A stretch of 64,000 bases of DNA, taken from Atrina japonica. Its lineage: Eukaryota; Mollusca; Bivalvia; Pterioida; Pinnidae. The DNA lies in NCBI GenBank assembly GCA_030159075.1, contig BROG01000985.1, positions 104,501 to 168,500 of the forward strand, read 5' to 3'. This document shows, one piece after another, positions 11,823 through 22,549 of this stretch. The position numbers and the translations under genes are program-made. The notes under the pieces were generated by a model. It did not search any database and was not told the origin of the DNA. It saw only the letters and a list, made by a program, of their open reading frames with translations. Positions within the stretch are counted from its first letter, which is position 1; every line of letters begins with the position of its first letter.

Positions 11823-12222
11823 TACGGAAGCCTATTAGTGTCACTCTGCAAAGAAAAAAAATTATGTCGTTAAAACACGTTAACTTTCTCGTTAACACGC
11901 GGTAGTTATCTCGTTAAAACGCGTTAATTATCTCGTTAAAACGCGTTAATTATGTTGTTAAAACGCGATGGTATCTCGTTAAAACGCGTTATTTATCTCA
12001 TTAAAACGCGTCGATTATTTCGTTAAAATGCGTTTTTTTTCTCGTTAAAACGAACGCGTTAATTATCTCGTTAAAACGCGTTATTTATCTCGTTAAAACG
12101 CGATAGTTATCTCGTTAAAAAGCATTAATTATCTCGTTAAAACGCGATAGTATCTCGTTAAAACGCGTTATTTATCTCGTTAAAACGCGATAGTATCTCG
12201 TTAAAACGCGTTAGTATCTGAA
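11823..12222 (+). mobile_element. TACGGAAG element with a 21-23 bp tandem core
   Basis: The head TACGGAAGCCTATTAGTG is followed by about 15 units of the form TTATCTCGTTAAAACGCG with short variable links. The head resembles the one before the array at 59314, and the element interrupts the 145-bp tandem array. No inverted partner of the head was found at the right end. Confidence 0.65.
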
Positions 12223-12411
12223 ATGAAAAATTACTTCCTCTCAGTTTGAGAGTTGGATGGTCATGGACGACTTAATTGTATTTGTTAAAAAGCTTTCACA
12301 GGAAGGAGGACTAAAGATGGAGAAGGAGGAAGTAAGTTCATTTTGAAATATATCTATTTTTCTAAAATAGATAAATTGTGCTTTATGACACAGAAGTAAA
12401 AGCTGTCCATC

Positions 12412-12521
12412 TGTCCTCCTAACATAATTTTATTATCTATTTTTTGAATAAAATTCTGAATTATGAATATATTACATAATTTTATTCTAAAAATAAATAA
12501 TAAAATAATGTTAGGAGGACA
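12412..12521. mobile_element. Near-perfect inverted repeat, 44-bp arms
   Basis: TGTCCTCCTAACATAATTTT on the left is matched by the reverse complement of the right arm ending GTTAGGAGGACA, over about 44 bp with a few mismatches. The loop is about 22 bp. A transcript would fold into a long hairpin; it is probably a small MITE. Confidence 0.8.
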
Positions 12522-12870
12522 CATCTTTATGTTTCGATCCCAAGCTCAATGCAATCATTCTTTGTGTATTTAGCAGCACTAGAGTTATGTAATCAAGGCC
12601 CAGTTTTAAGGCCCAGTCACACTAAAGCTTAGCCCGAGTTCCGATCGCGGGCGAAGTCGGAGTTCCGTCCTATAGGAAAAATTCGAATTGTCTACTCAGA
12701 TCTCTTAGATGCCCTTCTTTACTAGCTTACAGTAATAAGATAAAATGACACTTCCTCAGCCGTACATTACAAACCATCTTTTCAACATACATCGAGAGTA
12801 CACCTAATTAAATGGTCGCCATTTTGTACTATACGTGTTGAAAAATAACGCACGGTATATTTTATCTTCA

Positions 12871-13070
12871 GGGGCGGATCCAGACTTTGGGCTGCCGAGG
12901 GGGTTGGGGTGGTGGTGGCTCAATGTCAACCAATGGCGGATTTAATTTCTAAATTGCAGAATTTTACATCTTCTGTTTAAAAAAATTCCGGGGCGAGGAT
13001 CCCCCGGACCCCCCTACAGGAATTTAACACTCACCCCTTTCCCCCTCATTCAGATTCCGAGATCCGCCCC
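12871..13070. mobile_element. GGGGCGGATC inverted-repeat element
   Basis: GGGGCGGATC at the left end and GATCCGCCCC at the right end are perfect inverse copies. The sub-terminal G-rich and C-rich stretches also pair loosely. It is about 200 bp and non-coding, with an end type common in non-autonomous DNA transposons. Confidence 0.65.
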
Positions 13071-13256
13071 GAGTAATTGAGCGTGCGTGTGGGCAGGCTT
13101 TAATAGCAAAGCCAAAAGAGGTAGGACATGCCGTTTCAATTCTTGAGAAAACCGGAAAACCCGGAAAAAAACATTTAGTTATAGAAAACTTTTTTTCATA
13201 TTTAAAGAGCAGTTGAAAAGTTTTAAAAAGAAAGAAAGAATAATATACAGTTATAT

Positions 13257-13378
13257 CATGGGTGTAAGTGCAATAGACTGGAATATCTGCCCATGGTACT
13301 TGGAACGATCGTCAATAGAACATTTGATCGTTCCAAGTACCGAAGGCAGTTTTCCAGTCTACTGCTCTCACACCCATG
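13257..13378. mobile_element. Long hairpin element
   Basis: The whole 122 bp folds back: CATGGGTGT pairs with ACACCCATG at the ends, and the inner 15-bp arms GTACTTGGAACGATC and GATCGTTCCAAGTAC are perfect, around a 15-nt loop. Weaker pairing continues outside. It is more likely a MITE than a gene, although a transcript would form a long hairpin. Confidence 0.8.
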
Positions 13379-13923
13379 AAATAAATGTTTTATTACCTTT
13401 TTAATCAAATATAAAAAAGAACAGGATTGAGTGTGAACTTTTTTTCCAACATAACCGGCAGTATAATTTGACAGCGATTTGTTTTTTAATTACTTCTGTT
13501 GATCAAGTCTGTTTCGGTTAATCAAACATGAAATTAATGCTGTTGGTGGGGTGCTAAGTAATGTATAGCTTATGGAAATCAAAAGGAGTTCCGTAAGGTA
13601 TGTAATAGAAGATCTGTTGCACACTTTCGTTCCACAACTATGCGAATCATATACCGAAATGCTTCATATCGGTATAGATGATGTGTGCACACACAAAAAG
13701 TTTATAATAATAACAAAAAAAACAAAAACAATGACATCATGATCATTACTTCGACAAGATTTCCATCCTTCATAATTATTATATTCATCTAATTATTTAC
13801 CGCCATTGCGTATTGAAAATCTATATCTTTTTATTACATAATTGATTCGCATTAATCTATATATGAGAAAATATAATTTCAACAATTTTGTTACACTTCT
13901 TATATTGCACGGTTCAGAACTTT
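13379..13923. other. AT-rich spacer
   Basis: No gene or repeat was recognised. Confidence 0.35.
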
Positions 13924-14500
13924 GGGCGACTTTGTTGCAAACAAACTGGTTTAGGTTTCGGTTTATGGTTTTAAATCAGTATGTAGACCCGTTATAAAAA
14001 ATAAAACGGTTTGGCTGGCTAAACAAATGAATGGTTTAAACTACCAAAATGGGGTAGGCCTACAGAATGAAACAGTCGCTCTTTTATATGAGATGTAAAA
14101 ATAAAGGGGAAATAATACCAATTATATAAAAAGAAATATTAATCTTATTGCAATATTTATTAACCCTGATTATGATGTCTCCACATTTTAAATAACCAGG
14201 CGTTAATATACCAAAAAAAAAAACCCCCGAAAATCACTCTATGGCAAGTTTCTTGTTAAAAAAAAACTTGAAAACATTAATAAACGATTAAATGAAAATC
14301 GATAGTTAATTTGGATTTTGATATTGTAACGTCTCTTTGTCGTATAGGTAAGTTTTTTACTGTCGAGTATTATTCCGTACTAGTACTCTTTGTCTCAGTA
14401 TAGGTAGCAACACTTTCATTTTACTAAACCACCCCGAGTAACACAAAAACCTAACCGGTTTAAAACGGTTTATGTAAAAAGAAAGTTTATTGACCCTGAT
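13924..14500 (+). mobile_element. GGGCGA TIR element, truncated copy
   Basis: This matches the complete element at 25900-26613 in the same orientation: GGGCGACTTTG start, ACTGGTTTAGGTTTCGGTTT, ACTACCAAAATGGGGTAGG and CAATATTTATTAACCCTGAT. The right terminal repeat is not recognisable, so the copy is decayed or truncated. No transposase is visible. Confidence 0.75.
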
Positions 14501-14978
14501 CGCTTATTTGTACATGACAAAGTGACTGTTTCGCACTATATTTTTACATGTTTTGTTACTCATTGACGTTTCTGCATGTTATTTGGGACATTTATTTAGA
14601 CGCCACGGATAGTAACAATGTGTAAACCACCCTGAAAATTTAAAATAATCTCCGTTTGTAAATAAGCATTTTGAAACGATAAATTTCCACTCGGCTTTTG
14701 TAATTATGGGATATCAACTTTTTACATAGTATGGTTATTTTTTTAAATGAGCATGGTATTAGTAGAATAGTGTTTTTTATCACAAGTCCAGTTTAAGATA
14801 TTTTATTCCAATTTTTACAGAAAGAAAATCTGTACCCGTAATGACACAACGGTAAAACTTGGCAGAAAACATTACCATGGTCGAAATTTCAGGCAGTTTT
14901 GAATACTACGGTAATAATCCTTAACTTACTTTTTGCAAGAATCAGAAGTTCATTTTTATGAAAAAGTGAAAGTAATCT
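14501..14978. other. Spacer
   Basis: AT-rich, with no recognised feature. Confidence 0.35.
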
Positions 14979-14988
14979 ACATAATGAT

Positions 14989-15210
14989 CCAAGCTCAGTC
15001 GATAGCGCGCTCGGACTTGGGTGTGAGGTCGTGAGTTCGACGGCGGCAGCTCCTGAGATAGATGAGGTCCCGTGTTGTCGGCACTAAAGAAACCTATGCT
15101 TTTAGTGCCGAGCATGCCAAACTTTTAAGCCCTTTACCGACATTTGGTGACGTCTCCATATGAATGAAATATTCTTGAGTGGGACGTTAAACAACATTAA
15201 ACAAAAACAA
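14989..15210 (+). mobile_element. SINE, family B, with target duplication
   Basis: A tRNA-like head (GCTCAGTCGATAGC, GAGTTCGACGGCGG), a shortened body (GTGACGTCTCCATATGAATG) and a tail ACAAAAACAA. It is flanked by ACATAATGAT at 14979-14988 and 15211-15220. Confidence 0.93.
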
Positions 15211-15429
15211 ACATAATGATTCATAGTTTGAAATTTGTTGTGATATAATTTTACCATGTTGTTGATGCGTTTGCCCACGGTGTCCTAGTTGTGCGTGCTG
15301 CATTTTAGGATCGGTCAATAGAAAAAAAAACGCCGGCGCCAGATATTGGTACTTACAAAATGTTATGCTATTTCTCAGGAACCTTTCACAAATTGATGCG
15401 TAAATTTAAAAGTTACCCTTTTTTTGTAT

Positions 15430-15574
15430 AATTTGTTCCTTTCCGACTTTTAAGCTTTTGCTTTTGCGAAAACGATCACTAATACTTTTTCGAAAAACAA
15501 TAATTCGTTTTTTCGACTTTTCGCCTCGCCAATTCGTAATCATATTTTGGGCGAAAAGTCGGATGGCACAAATT
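15430..15574. mobile_element. Short inverted-repeat element
   Basis: AATTTGTTCCTTTCCGACTT at the left end matches the reverse complement of AAGTCGGATGGCACAAATT at the right end. The core is rich in TTTTCG and CGAAAA. It is MITE-like and non-coding. Confidence 0.6.
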
Positions 15575-16060
15575 CAGCCACCATAATTTTTGACAGAATC
15601 ATCCTGGATTTTAAGACATTTTGATTTTTTTTAACATGAAAGCATGGTGCACATTAGATATCTATGTCGGAATGAGTATCTCCAAATAGATCAAAATGGT
15701 TCGTGGCCGGTGACGTGAACTATTGATAGATATTTTTACATAAATTCCTTATCTTAATGTATATAAAATTTGCCAAAAACAATCAAATATAATGTTTGGT
15801 TTAGCCCACTACCAAACACTAACTAACTTACTTAATAGAGTACGTCTATATTATACATTCATATTTTAGAGAGACCGGGAAGCTTGTGACATTAACGTCA
15901 GACACAGAAGGATATATACCGGCTCACGGAGATAGAACATGCATAAGGCCCGTCAAGGTACATTTATAAAATAAAGTGATTGCTTTACTTACTGGCAAAT
16001 AAAAAGAGACCGGAAAGCGAGAAACGCAAACGAGGATAAACGGCCGAGGTCAAGTAAAAG
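15575..16060. other. Spacer upstream of the HECT-like relic
   Basis: No clear ORF or repeat. A promoter for the relic was not identified. Confidence 0.35.
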
Positions 16061-17745
16061 ATGACTAAAACGAGGTCAATAGAACTAGGCTGGATTCACC
16101 GCAAACATAAACGGACTAAGCAGGTGAGGTCTAGGACTGGGGAACAAGAAAAATACAGCTAAATAAAAATTCCACACGGATAGAAATTCTTGAAGAAGCT
16201 TTGAAGTTATTCTTCAAGAACGGTGAAAGTTTCTAAGGTAACCTATCGAATTTCGAGACCGATATATGGGAATTTTTGGAGAAAGATTAGATGGTGGAAA
16301 AACGATTCAGGAGGTTATAGATGAAACCAAGATGGCCACGACAAATATTAGGTTTTACCTGGCAACATGGGAAAAGGACCCGTCATCAAATCCGTCTGAT
16401 GATATAGTATCCACTGCAATGTCTACTTCAAGATTACCTATAACCCATGACAATATAACTCTTGATTCACAGGAAAGCACGCAATTGGGCATGGACGACA
16501 AAGATCGTGGCGCCCCAGCACCTTTGGAACCGATACAAGACGATTCCGACCTTCCTGACCCCAACTTTCCTGATTTGGAACCGACATTTGGAGCTGACAA
16601 CGGAATTGATCATTTGGAGCCGACATTTATAACTGGCAAAGGATTTGACCATAATAGTGACGGTGACATGGTAGATCTTGATTCTCTGCTGCTAAGTTTG
16701 GAACTGCCGACAAGGCCAAAGGGGAATCTGGAATTTTCATCAAAGATCATGCAACCAAATTTTATTGAGGTCTAGGTTTGCGTCCACAGGGGACATGTGC
16801 TTATGGACATGATATCTGCGTTCAAGAGGATAGATGTTAAAACGCAATAATATCATTCGAAATGGTTATGCCAAATGGAAATATCGAGCTTGCTGAAGAT
16901 GGCAGTGGTGTTACAATCGACACACTGGCAGAGTTTTGGGGGAATTCTATGAAAACTGCACCCGTGGAACAACTGAAAAGGTACCTTTCCTACGCCATGA
17001 CTTTGGCGATGCCGAATGGCAGAGTGTCGCTAAAATCATTCTATTTGGATGGAGGAAGGAAAGATATTTCCACGTTGCCATATCAAAACAACTCATGATG
17101 CAATGCCTGTTTGTCTATGTGGACGAGGACGGTTTGTTGGAGTCTTTTTTCAAATACCTGCCTGAAAGTGAAAGCAAATGTTTGGAAATGGCTTTGAAGG
17201 ATATTTCGACCACAGATAATGACGAGGTAATTGAATATCTCGATGGGCATGATGTTAGAAAGCTACCAACGGAAGCGTATTACAAACAGATTTTAAAAGA
17301 AGTCGCACATAAAGAATTCATTCAAACGCCCATGTTTGTGGTCGATTGCTGGACATCAATATTGTCCGGAAGTATAACAATTGACCAGTTGAACTCCACT
17401 TATAAGAACTTGAACCCTACCACAAGAACAGTTTGCGAGGTTTTGTAATTCCCAGAAATGATGACACCAGAGGAAACAGTTGTTTCCAACCACTTAAAGA
17501 GATACATAAGGGAACTCAGCAGTAGGGCCTTGAGGAAATTTGTGCGTTTTTGCACTGGGTCAGGCCTGCTTCTAGCTGACGAGATTAAGGTTCAGTTCGT
17601 CGGTGTTACAGGTTTAGCACGAAGACCAGGAGCACCTGTAGTCATCTCCTAGAGATTTCGGAATTATTTGATTCTTTCCCCGAAATTTAGATTAGAGCTT
17701 ACTAATGTTTTGGAATCAAACATTTGGGTGATGGACATCATTTAA
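16061..17745 (+). pseudogene. HECT-domain (G2E3-like) E3 ligase pseudogene
   Basis: Reading across frames gives one continuous homology. An N-terminal block has LGWIH, KQVRSRTG, a GGTRKI-like stretch and LKLFFKNGESF. An acidic linker with repeated LEPTF motifs follows (16500-16770). A HECT-like region comes next: MPNGNIELAEDGSG, EFYENCTRGTTEKVPFLRHD, FGWRKERYF and CLFVYVDEDGLLESFFKYLP. The C-terminal end has LKRYIRELSSRALRKF, RFCTGSGLLLADEIKVQF and NIWVMDII. The frame changes at about 16155, 16260, 16780-16860, 16940 (a G run), 17635 and 17690. There are in-frame stops at about 16235 and 17446. No introns are evident, which fits a retrocopy or a multicopy transposon-like family. The usual HECT active-site cysteine block (HTC) can be read only after a frame change near 17640. 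As it stands it cannot make a full protein. G2E3-like is a family-level call. Confidence 0.75.
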
Positions 17746-17769
17746 AAAAATTGAAAAGGCTGGATGGTT

Positions 17770-18560
17770 TAGGAATTGATGACTTACTCTGATATTTGTC
17801 AAACATACGTTTGGAGTGAGTCTTCAAAACGTTATTACTTTAGTTCAAGTCATACCATAGGTACATGGTGTTTGTATTTTATAGTTTTGTTGTTGTTGTT
17901 GATTTTTTTGTTGGTTTTTTAGGGGGGGGGCATTGTTTGTCACATTTAAAATGAGGTCTCTATGGTCGACGTTAGGGCAAATGAAAACATGTATGTTATA
18001 ATTGACAACATTTATCATGTGAGCGCCTGAGGGCCTCTTGCGCCTGTTATTTAGTTTGCCAAAATAAAGTCAAATCAGACCAGGTGCACGTACGCTACGG
18101 GCTTTTACCGTTGGAGCAGAACACACAAGCGAGGACCGGTACGTAAGTCGATTGTTGCTGTACCATTGGGCCGATGTACAGGCCCTTGCTTGTGTGTTCT
18201 TCTCCAATGGTAAAGGCCCACAGCCTTCAGATTTCAAAATTGATTATTGACTCAGATATTTTTTAATCATTCGTTAGGAGCGAGTCCTTAAAACGTGAAA
18301 AGATATTCTCGAAAACGTGCTAGTTGTATTACATAATTACCTCAGTTCAAGCCATACCATAGGTACATGGTGTTTATATTTGATAGTTTTCTTGTTTTTT
18401 ATTCTTTATTTTTTATGGAAAGGGGGTATTGTTACGTTCAAAACAAGGTCACAATGGCCTACGTTTGGGGAAATAAAAACACATAAGTAATTGACCGCTA
18501 TACCATGTGATCGCCTGAAGGTCCCTTTGGCCTCTTGTCTTGTTTGGTGCAAGGTAGTCA
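17770..18560 (+). repeat. Old direct duplication, period about 470 bp
   Basis: Two copies share TTCAAG(T/C)CATACCATAG, GTACATGGTGTTT, an A/T-rich stretch with a G-run, then CATGTGA(G/T)CGCCTGA and GCCTCTTG. The first copy also holds the hairpin element at 18098-18220. It is non-coding and its nature is unknown. Confidence 0.75.
18098..18220. mobile_element. Hairpin element
   Basis: GGGCTTTTACCGTTGGAGCA on the left matches the reverse complement of TTCTCCAATGGTAAAGGCCC on the right, and the match continues through ACACACAAGC on both arms. It is about 123 bp and MITE-like. Confidence 0.75.
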
Positions 18561-18794
18561 GGTCAGACCCGATGCACGAACGCACATATTCGCAGATCCA
18601 TACTTTAATCTTTTTAAAAATGTGTCCAACAAATTTTTGTCTGTTTTGTTCATATCGTTGAGCATGATTGTATTTTTGTTCATTAACTGTAATCGTGTTC
18701 TTGTTCATTTACATTGAATAAGGTTTATAAATTAGAAATTAAACAGTATTAAAAGTTTTACTTCTGTAATATGAATAAAAATAATGAAAAAATG

Positions 18795-18795
<1 letters not shown>

Positions 18796-18848
<53 letters not shown>

Positions 18849-18849
18849 G
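18796..18849. repeat. (AAT)n microsatellite
   Basis: Uninterrupted AAT triplets. Confidence 0.95.
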
Positions 18850-19074
18850 TATTAATATATAATATAATAATAAATGCCAGACAGGTACTCAAAACCAGGA
18901 CCTTTTGACTACAATCTATTACTGTCTCAGCAATTTCGAGGATCCAGAAACCAAATGTTCGTTATACATGTGTCTTTTACATGTTTATATGGGAAGACTT
19001 AAGGGGTAATTTTTGGTGCTTCTTAAAAAATCTTCTTGACTAAACTTGAAATGTCAATATTTTATAAACAACAT

Positions 19075-20165
19075 ATATAGAGTTGGTAGATTTGAAGTTG
19101 AGAAATTTATGTCCCTGGGATCACAGATGTGGCAATACCCAGGGGTCAAAGTTCACAATAGCCATAAATACAGATTATTTTTCAAAATTCTTTTAAGAAG
19201 AATAACTGGGCAAAAGATGGATGAGAAAGTAGTTAACAATTATATGAGTATCGTTTTGACAAAGTTGTAAGGTTAAAGGGTTCAGCTTTCTAGGGTAGGG
19301 CAATTTTTGGGCGTGGCAAAATACTGAACATGTACTTAAACGCCAATTTGCTGTAAAACCGTTAACTTTTTGTATACGCATATGCATATGAAAGTTCTAG
19401 GGTTTAATGCGAAGATTATTTTTACAAAGTTAAGGTCACAGGGTTAAAGGACAAAGGTAATGGGCACTGAAAAGTACTTAAATTGATAATTTTCTCCAAA
19501 ACTGTCAACTTTTTGTATAAGCATTGGAAAGTTGTAGAGACTACTGCAAGGATTATTGTTGCAAAGTTTATAGGTCATGCGATCAAAGGTCAAATGTCAT
19601 CAACACCACAAAGTACTAAGAATGCAAAATTTCTCCAAAACCGTCAACGTTTAGGCATATGCATTGGAAAGACTACGGGTAAGATTATTGTTACAAAGTT
19701 TAGGTCATGGGGTCAAAAATTATCGTCACCTCAAAGTATTTGCAAACAATATCCAAAACTGCCAACTTTTTGTATAGGCACATCAAATTGAGAAGTTGTA
19801 AGACTTATAAGAAGGATTATTTTCACAAAGTTTCAAGGTCACAATAACAAAGGTTAAAGATCATTAACAATTAGAATTACTAATATTGTCATTTTTCTAC
19901 AAATACATCTACTTTTTGTATAAACATATGCATTTGAAAGTTGTAGAGTTATACAAGGAATATTTTCCGGACATTTCAAAGTTAAACGGTTAAAGGACAA
20001 ATATCACCAGCACTTAAAATGACTGAAACGGCCAATTTCACTTCAAATTGGTCAACTTTTTGTTTACACATATGCATTTATAGTTGTTAAGATTTAAACA
20101 AGGAATGTTTTCGCAGTTTCAAGGTCACAGGTCAAAGGTCATTGGCACTTTAAAATAGCTAGATT
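19075..20165 (+). repeat. Tandem array, unit about 140 bp, rich in AGGTCA half-sites
   Basis: About six to seven diverged units share CTCCAAAACTGTCAACTTTT, TGTATAAGCATATGCAT, GAAAGTTGTAGAG, AAGGATTATT and AAGGTCACAGGGTCAAAGG. Short ORFs through it are by-products. It has a different unit from the arrays at 11150 and 20390, but is likewise studded with AGGTCA-like hexamers. Confidence 0.88.
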
Positions 20166-20389
20166 GTCATCTTACTATATGGATGATTTTTCAAACTTTC
20201 TGGTGTATTAACAAAATGTTCATCGTTTACTTCATCGATAAATGATTGCAGTTTTGCTAAACCTTTATCAGCTACTTGAAGAGTCAGTTTTACGCCGATA
20301 ATGCCAATTTTATTTACAAAAGCTGCATTAATGGGCTTATCTCATTGGCGGAAACATGGCTGCGACATCCGACTCGGGAGATGACATAA

Positions 20390-20820
20390 GTTTTATGTTC
20401 CTGTGTTGAGTCTGTCACTAATTACTGAATTACAAAAGATTTAACTTTGGCCTGTGTGACCTTCACCTTTGATCCAATGAACATAAAAAATATATAGTTC
20501 TATAGAAAGTCATAGAGACTTTCTGACATAGGTTTCATGTTCCTGTGTAAAGTCTGTTACCAGTTATGGTGGAACATAAAATTTCACGTGTTGGTCTCTG
20601 TGACCTTGACCTTTAATTCTATTACCTTGAAAAAGTATACACTTCTAGAAAATATTTAGGAGACTAACTGACAGAGGTTTCATGTTACTGTGGTAAGTCT
20701 ATCACTATTTATCGTGGAACATAAAATTTCACGTTTTGCTCTTTGACCCTATGACCCTGAAAAAGTATACACTTCTGGAGAAAGTCTAGGAGATTAACTG
20801 ACAGAGGTGTCACTTTCCAC
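20390..20820 (+). repeat. Tandem array, about three units of the 145-bp repeat
   Basis: The unit is the same as at 11150-11822 (GTTCCTGTGTTGAGTCTGTC, GGAACATAAAATTTCACG, GTGACCTTGACCTTT, AGTATACACTTCTAG). It ends in a short duplication of GAGGTGTCACTTTCCACTA. Confidence 0.9.
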
Positions 20821-20829
20821 TAGAGGTGT

Positions 20830-21324
20830 CACTTTCCACTAGAAAGTGGAAAGCCCTAATTAAATGAAAGAGAAAACTGTTAGGGTATATGTTTTGGCTT
20901 GATGCTATAAGTCTCCCACCGGATTCCGGAGAGGGTGGAGTCTCTCCTTATGTATTCGTAGCCATTTCCGGAGCCACACATTCGTCATCTGAGTCAAACA
21001 TTCTGTTTATGTAAGTACACATCGTATGACGACGGTGTTATGCTACAATACTTTAATCTTCCTATCTTTAAGTTTAGAGCTAGGCTTATACTCAGTGGCT
21101 GTAACATATTGCTATCGTCTTTTGTCTGTCGTCATCCGCCTTTAAATAGTACACATTTTTTACTTCTCAAGAAGCAGTGTGCAAGTTTTACGCAAATATA
21201 ACGGGAACTTGTCCCTAGTGAAGCCGCATACATTTTCGATGGAATAAAGGGGCTCCAAATAGGGACGAAAACAGTATATCTTTGACAATTCCCCGAGCTA
21301 GTGATCATAAGTTTGGAATACTTG

Positions 21325-21410
<86 letters not shown>

Positions 21411-22457
21411 AACTCCTCATAACACTTGGGACACTTCAAATAATATAAGGCAGACTTTTGTAAAACTGAATTCTTTATTCAATTTGCATACTAAAGTAAT
21501 CGATAAACGATACATATGTTATGAGGATTATTGTGACTAATGTTTAAAGCCCTGTAGTGAAGGTCAATGACACCTACGTAAACAGAATCGACAGTCATCG
21601 TTTTAAAAATTGATGAGTTTCTATATACGTTTTAATATTGTAAAGTTGTTGAAATGTTACTAGGATTCTTATGCCGACGGGACAAAAAGTCGAGGGGGAG
21701 ATATTAGTTTGCCCATATGTTTATACACATTGTTGGTGTGCCTGTCCACAGGATTCTGATTTCTTTCTGATATTTTTAAATCGTGCGTCCTCTGCGTTTT
21801 TCGCCGAACGTAAGAGTCGTACAGGTCGTGGGGCAGAAATAGGTAGTTGTCAACTCGTTGTTAGGAGTAAGAACGGCGTATGTGAACGGGAAATCGCAGA
21901 CTTTGTTGGACATGCTCAAAATCCATCGTACGTGCTTTCGGGCCGTCTGCGTGCTCGAAAATGAACAAGAAGGCCATGCGAGGCCCTTGCTTTTTTGACG
22001 TTTTTTTTTTTGCCGTACATACCCTGTAGAGTGAAAATATGACCGGTTGTGACTGAGGCTTTAGTCATATGTTGAACTAGCTACATAAAGGGACCATTGT
22101 TTGTCCGTCTATCCCCTTTACAGTTTTGGAACTACAGTTTTATTAAATTGCTGTATATTTATATACATAACGCAGATTTGCATGAAAAGTAAATTACAAA
22201 AATGCTTTTCCTATTCAGTCACAGAAGATATACATACAACTATAGTCTATAGAGTCAAAGTGATAAAATAAGATAGAAGTTGAGCTTGAACAATGTGGAA
22301 ACTTGGGAGATATTTGGCCTTGAACATTAACTCTAAAATTAAAATTGAAAATTGTTTTAAAATTGATGCGACTTAACTATTTCACAACTCCAATATGCTA
22401 AATCATTTCACTGTTATTTTGACAGAAACCTATATACATGTGTCGGCTACAGCAACA
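20830..22457. other. Spacer downstream of the sulfotransferase gene
   Basis: A 97-codon ORF at 21671-21964 (+) has no recognisable domain and is probably chance. A TTTATT, giving AATAAA on the minus strand, lies near 22138, about 400 bp beyond the sulfotransferase stop, and is a possible polyadenylation signal. Confidence 0.35.
21327..21409. repeat. (TA)n microsatellite
   Basis: More than 40 uninterrupted TA units. Confidence 0.97.
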
Positions 22458-22549
22458 TTAACCCATCAACCCGTGAAAAAACAATGCACTGTCCTATAAA
22501 CCAATGACTTAGGCAAGTCTAAATGTGTGTTTAGGGTTGAATGAGTTAA
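22458..22549 (-). repeat. Stop-codon hairpin repeat, copy at the sulfotransferase gene
   Basis: This 92-bp copy is bounded by TTAA at both ends. On the minus strand TTAACTCATTCAACCC pairs with GGGTTGATGGGTTAA, and inner arms continue the stem to a centre containing CCTAAGTCATTG. The stop codon TAA of the sulfotransferase (22546-22548) is part of the first TTAA. It is the best-preserved copy in the window. Confidence 0.85.

Noticed and set aside
21671..21964. 97-codon ORF
   Set aside because: No domain, no paralogue in the window and no splice context; treated as chance.
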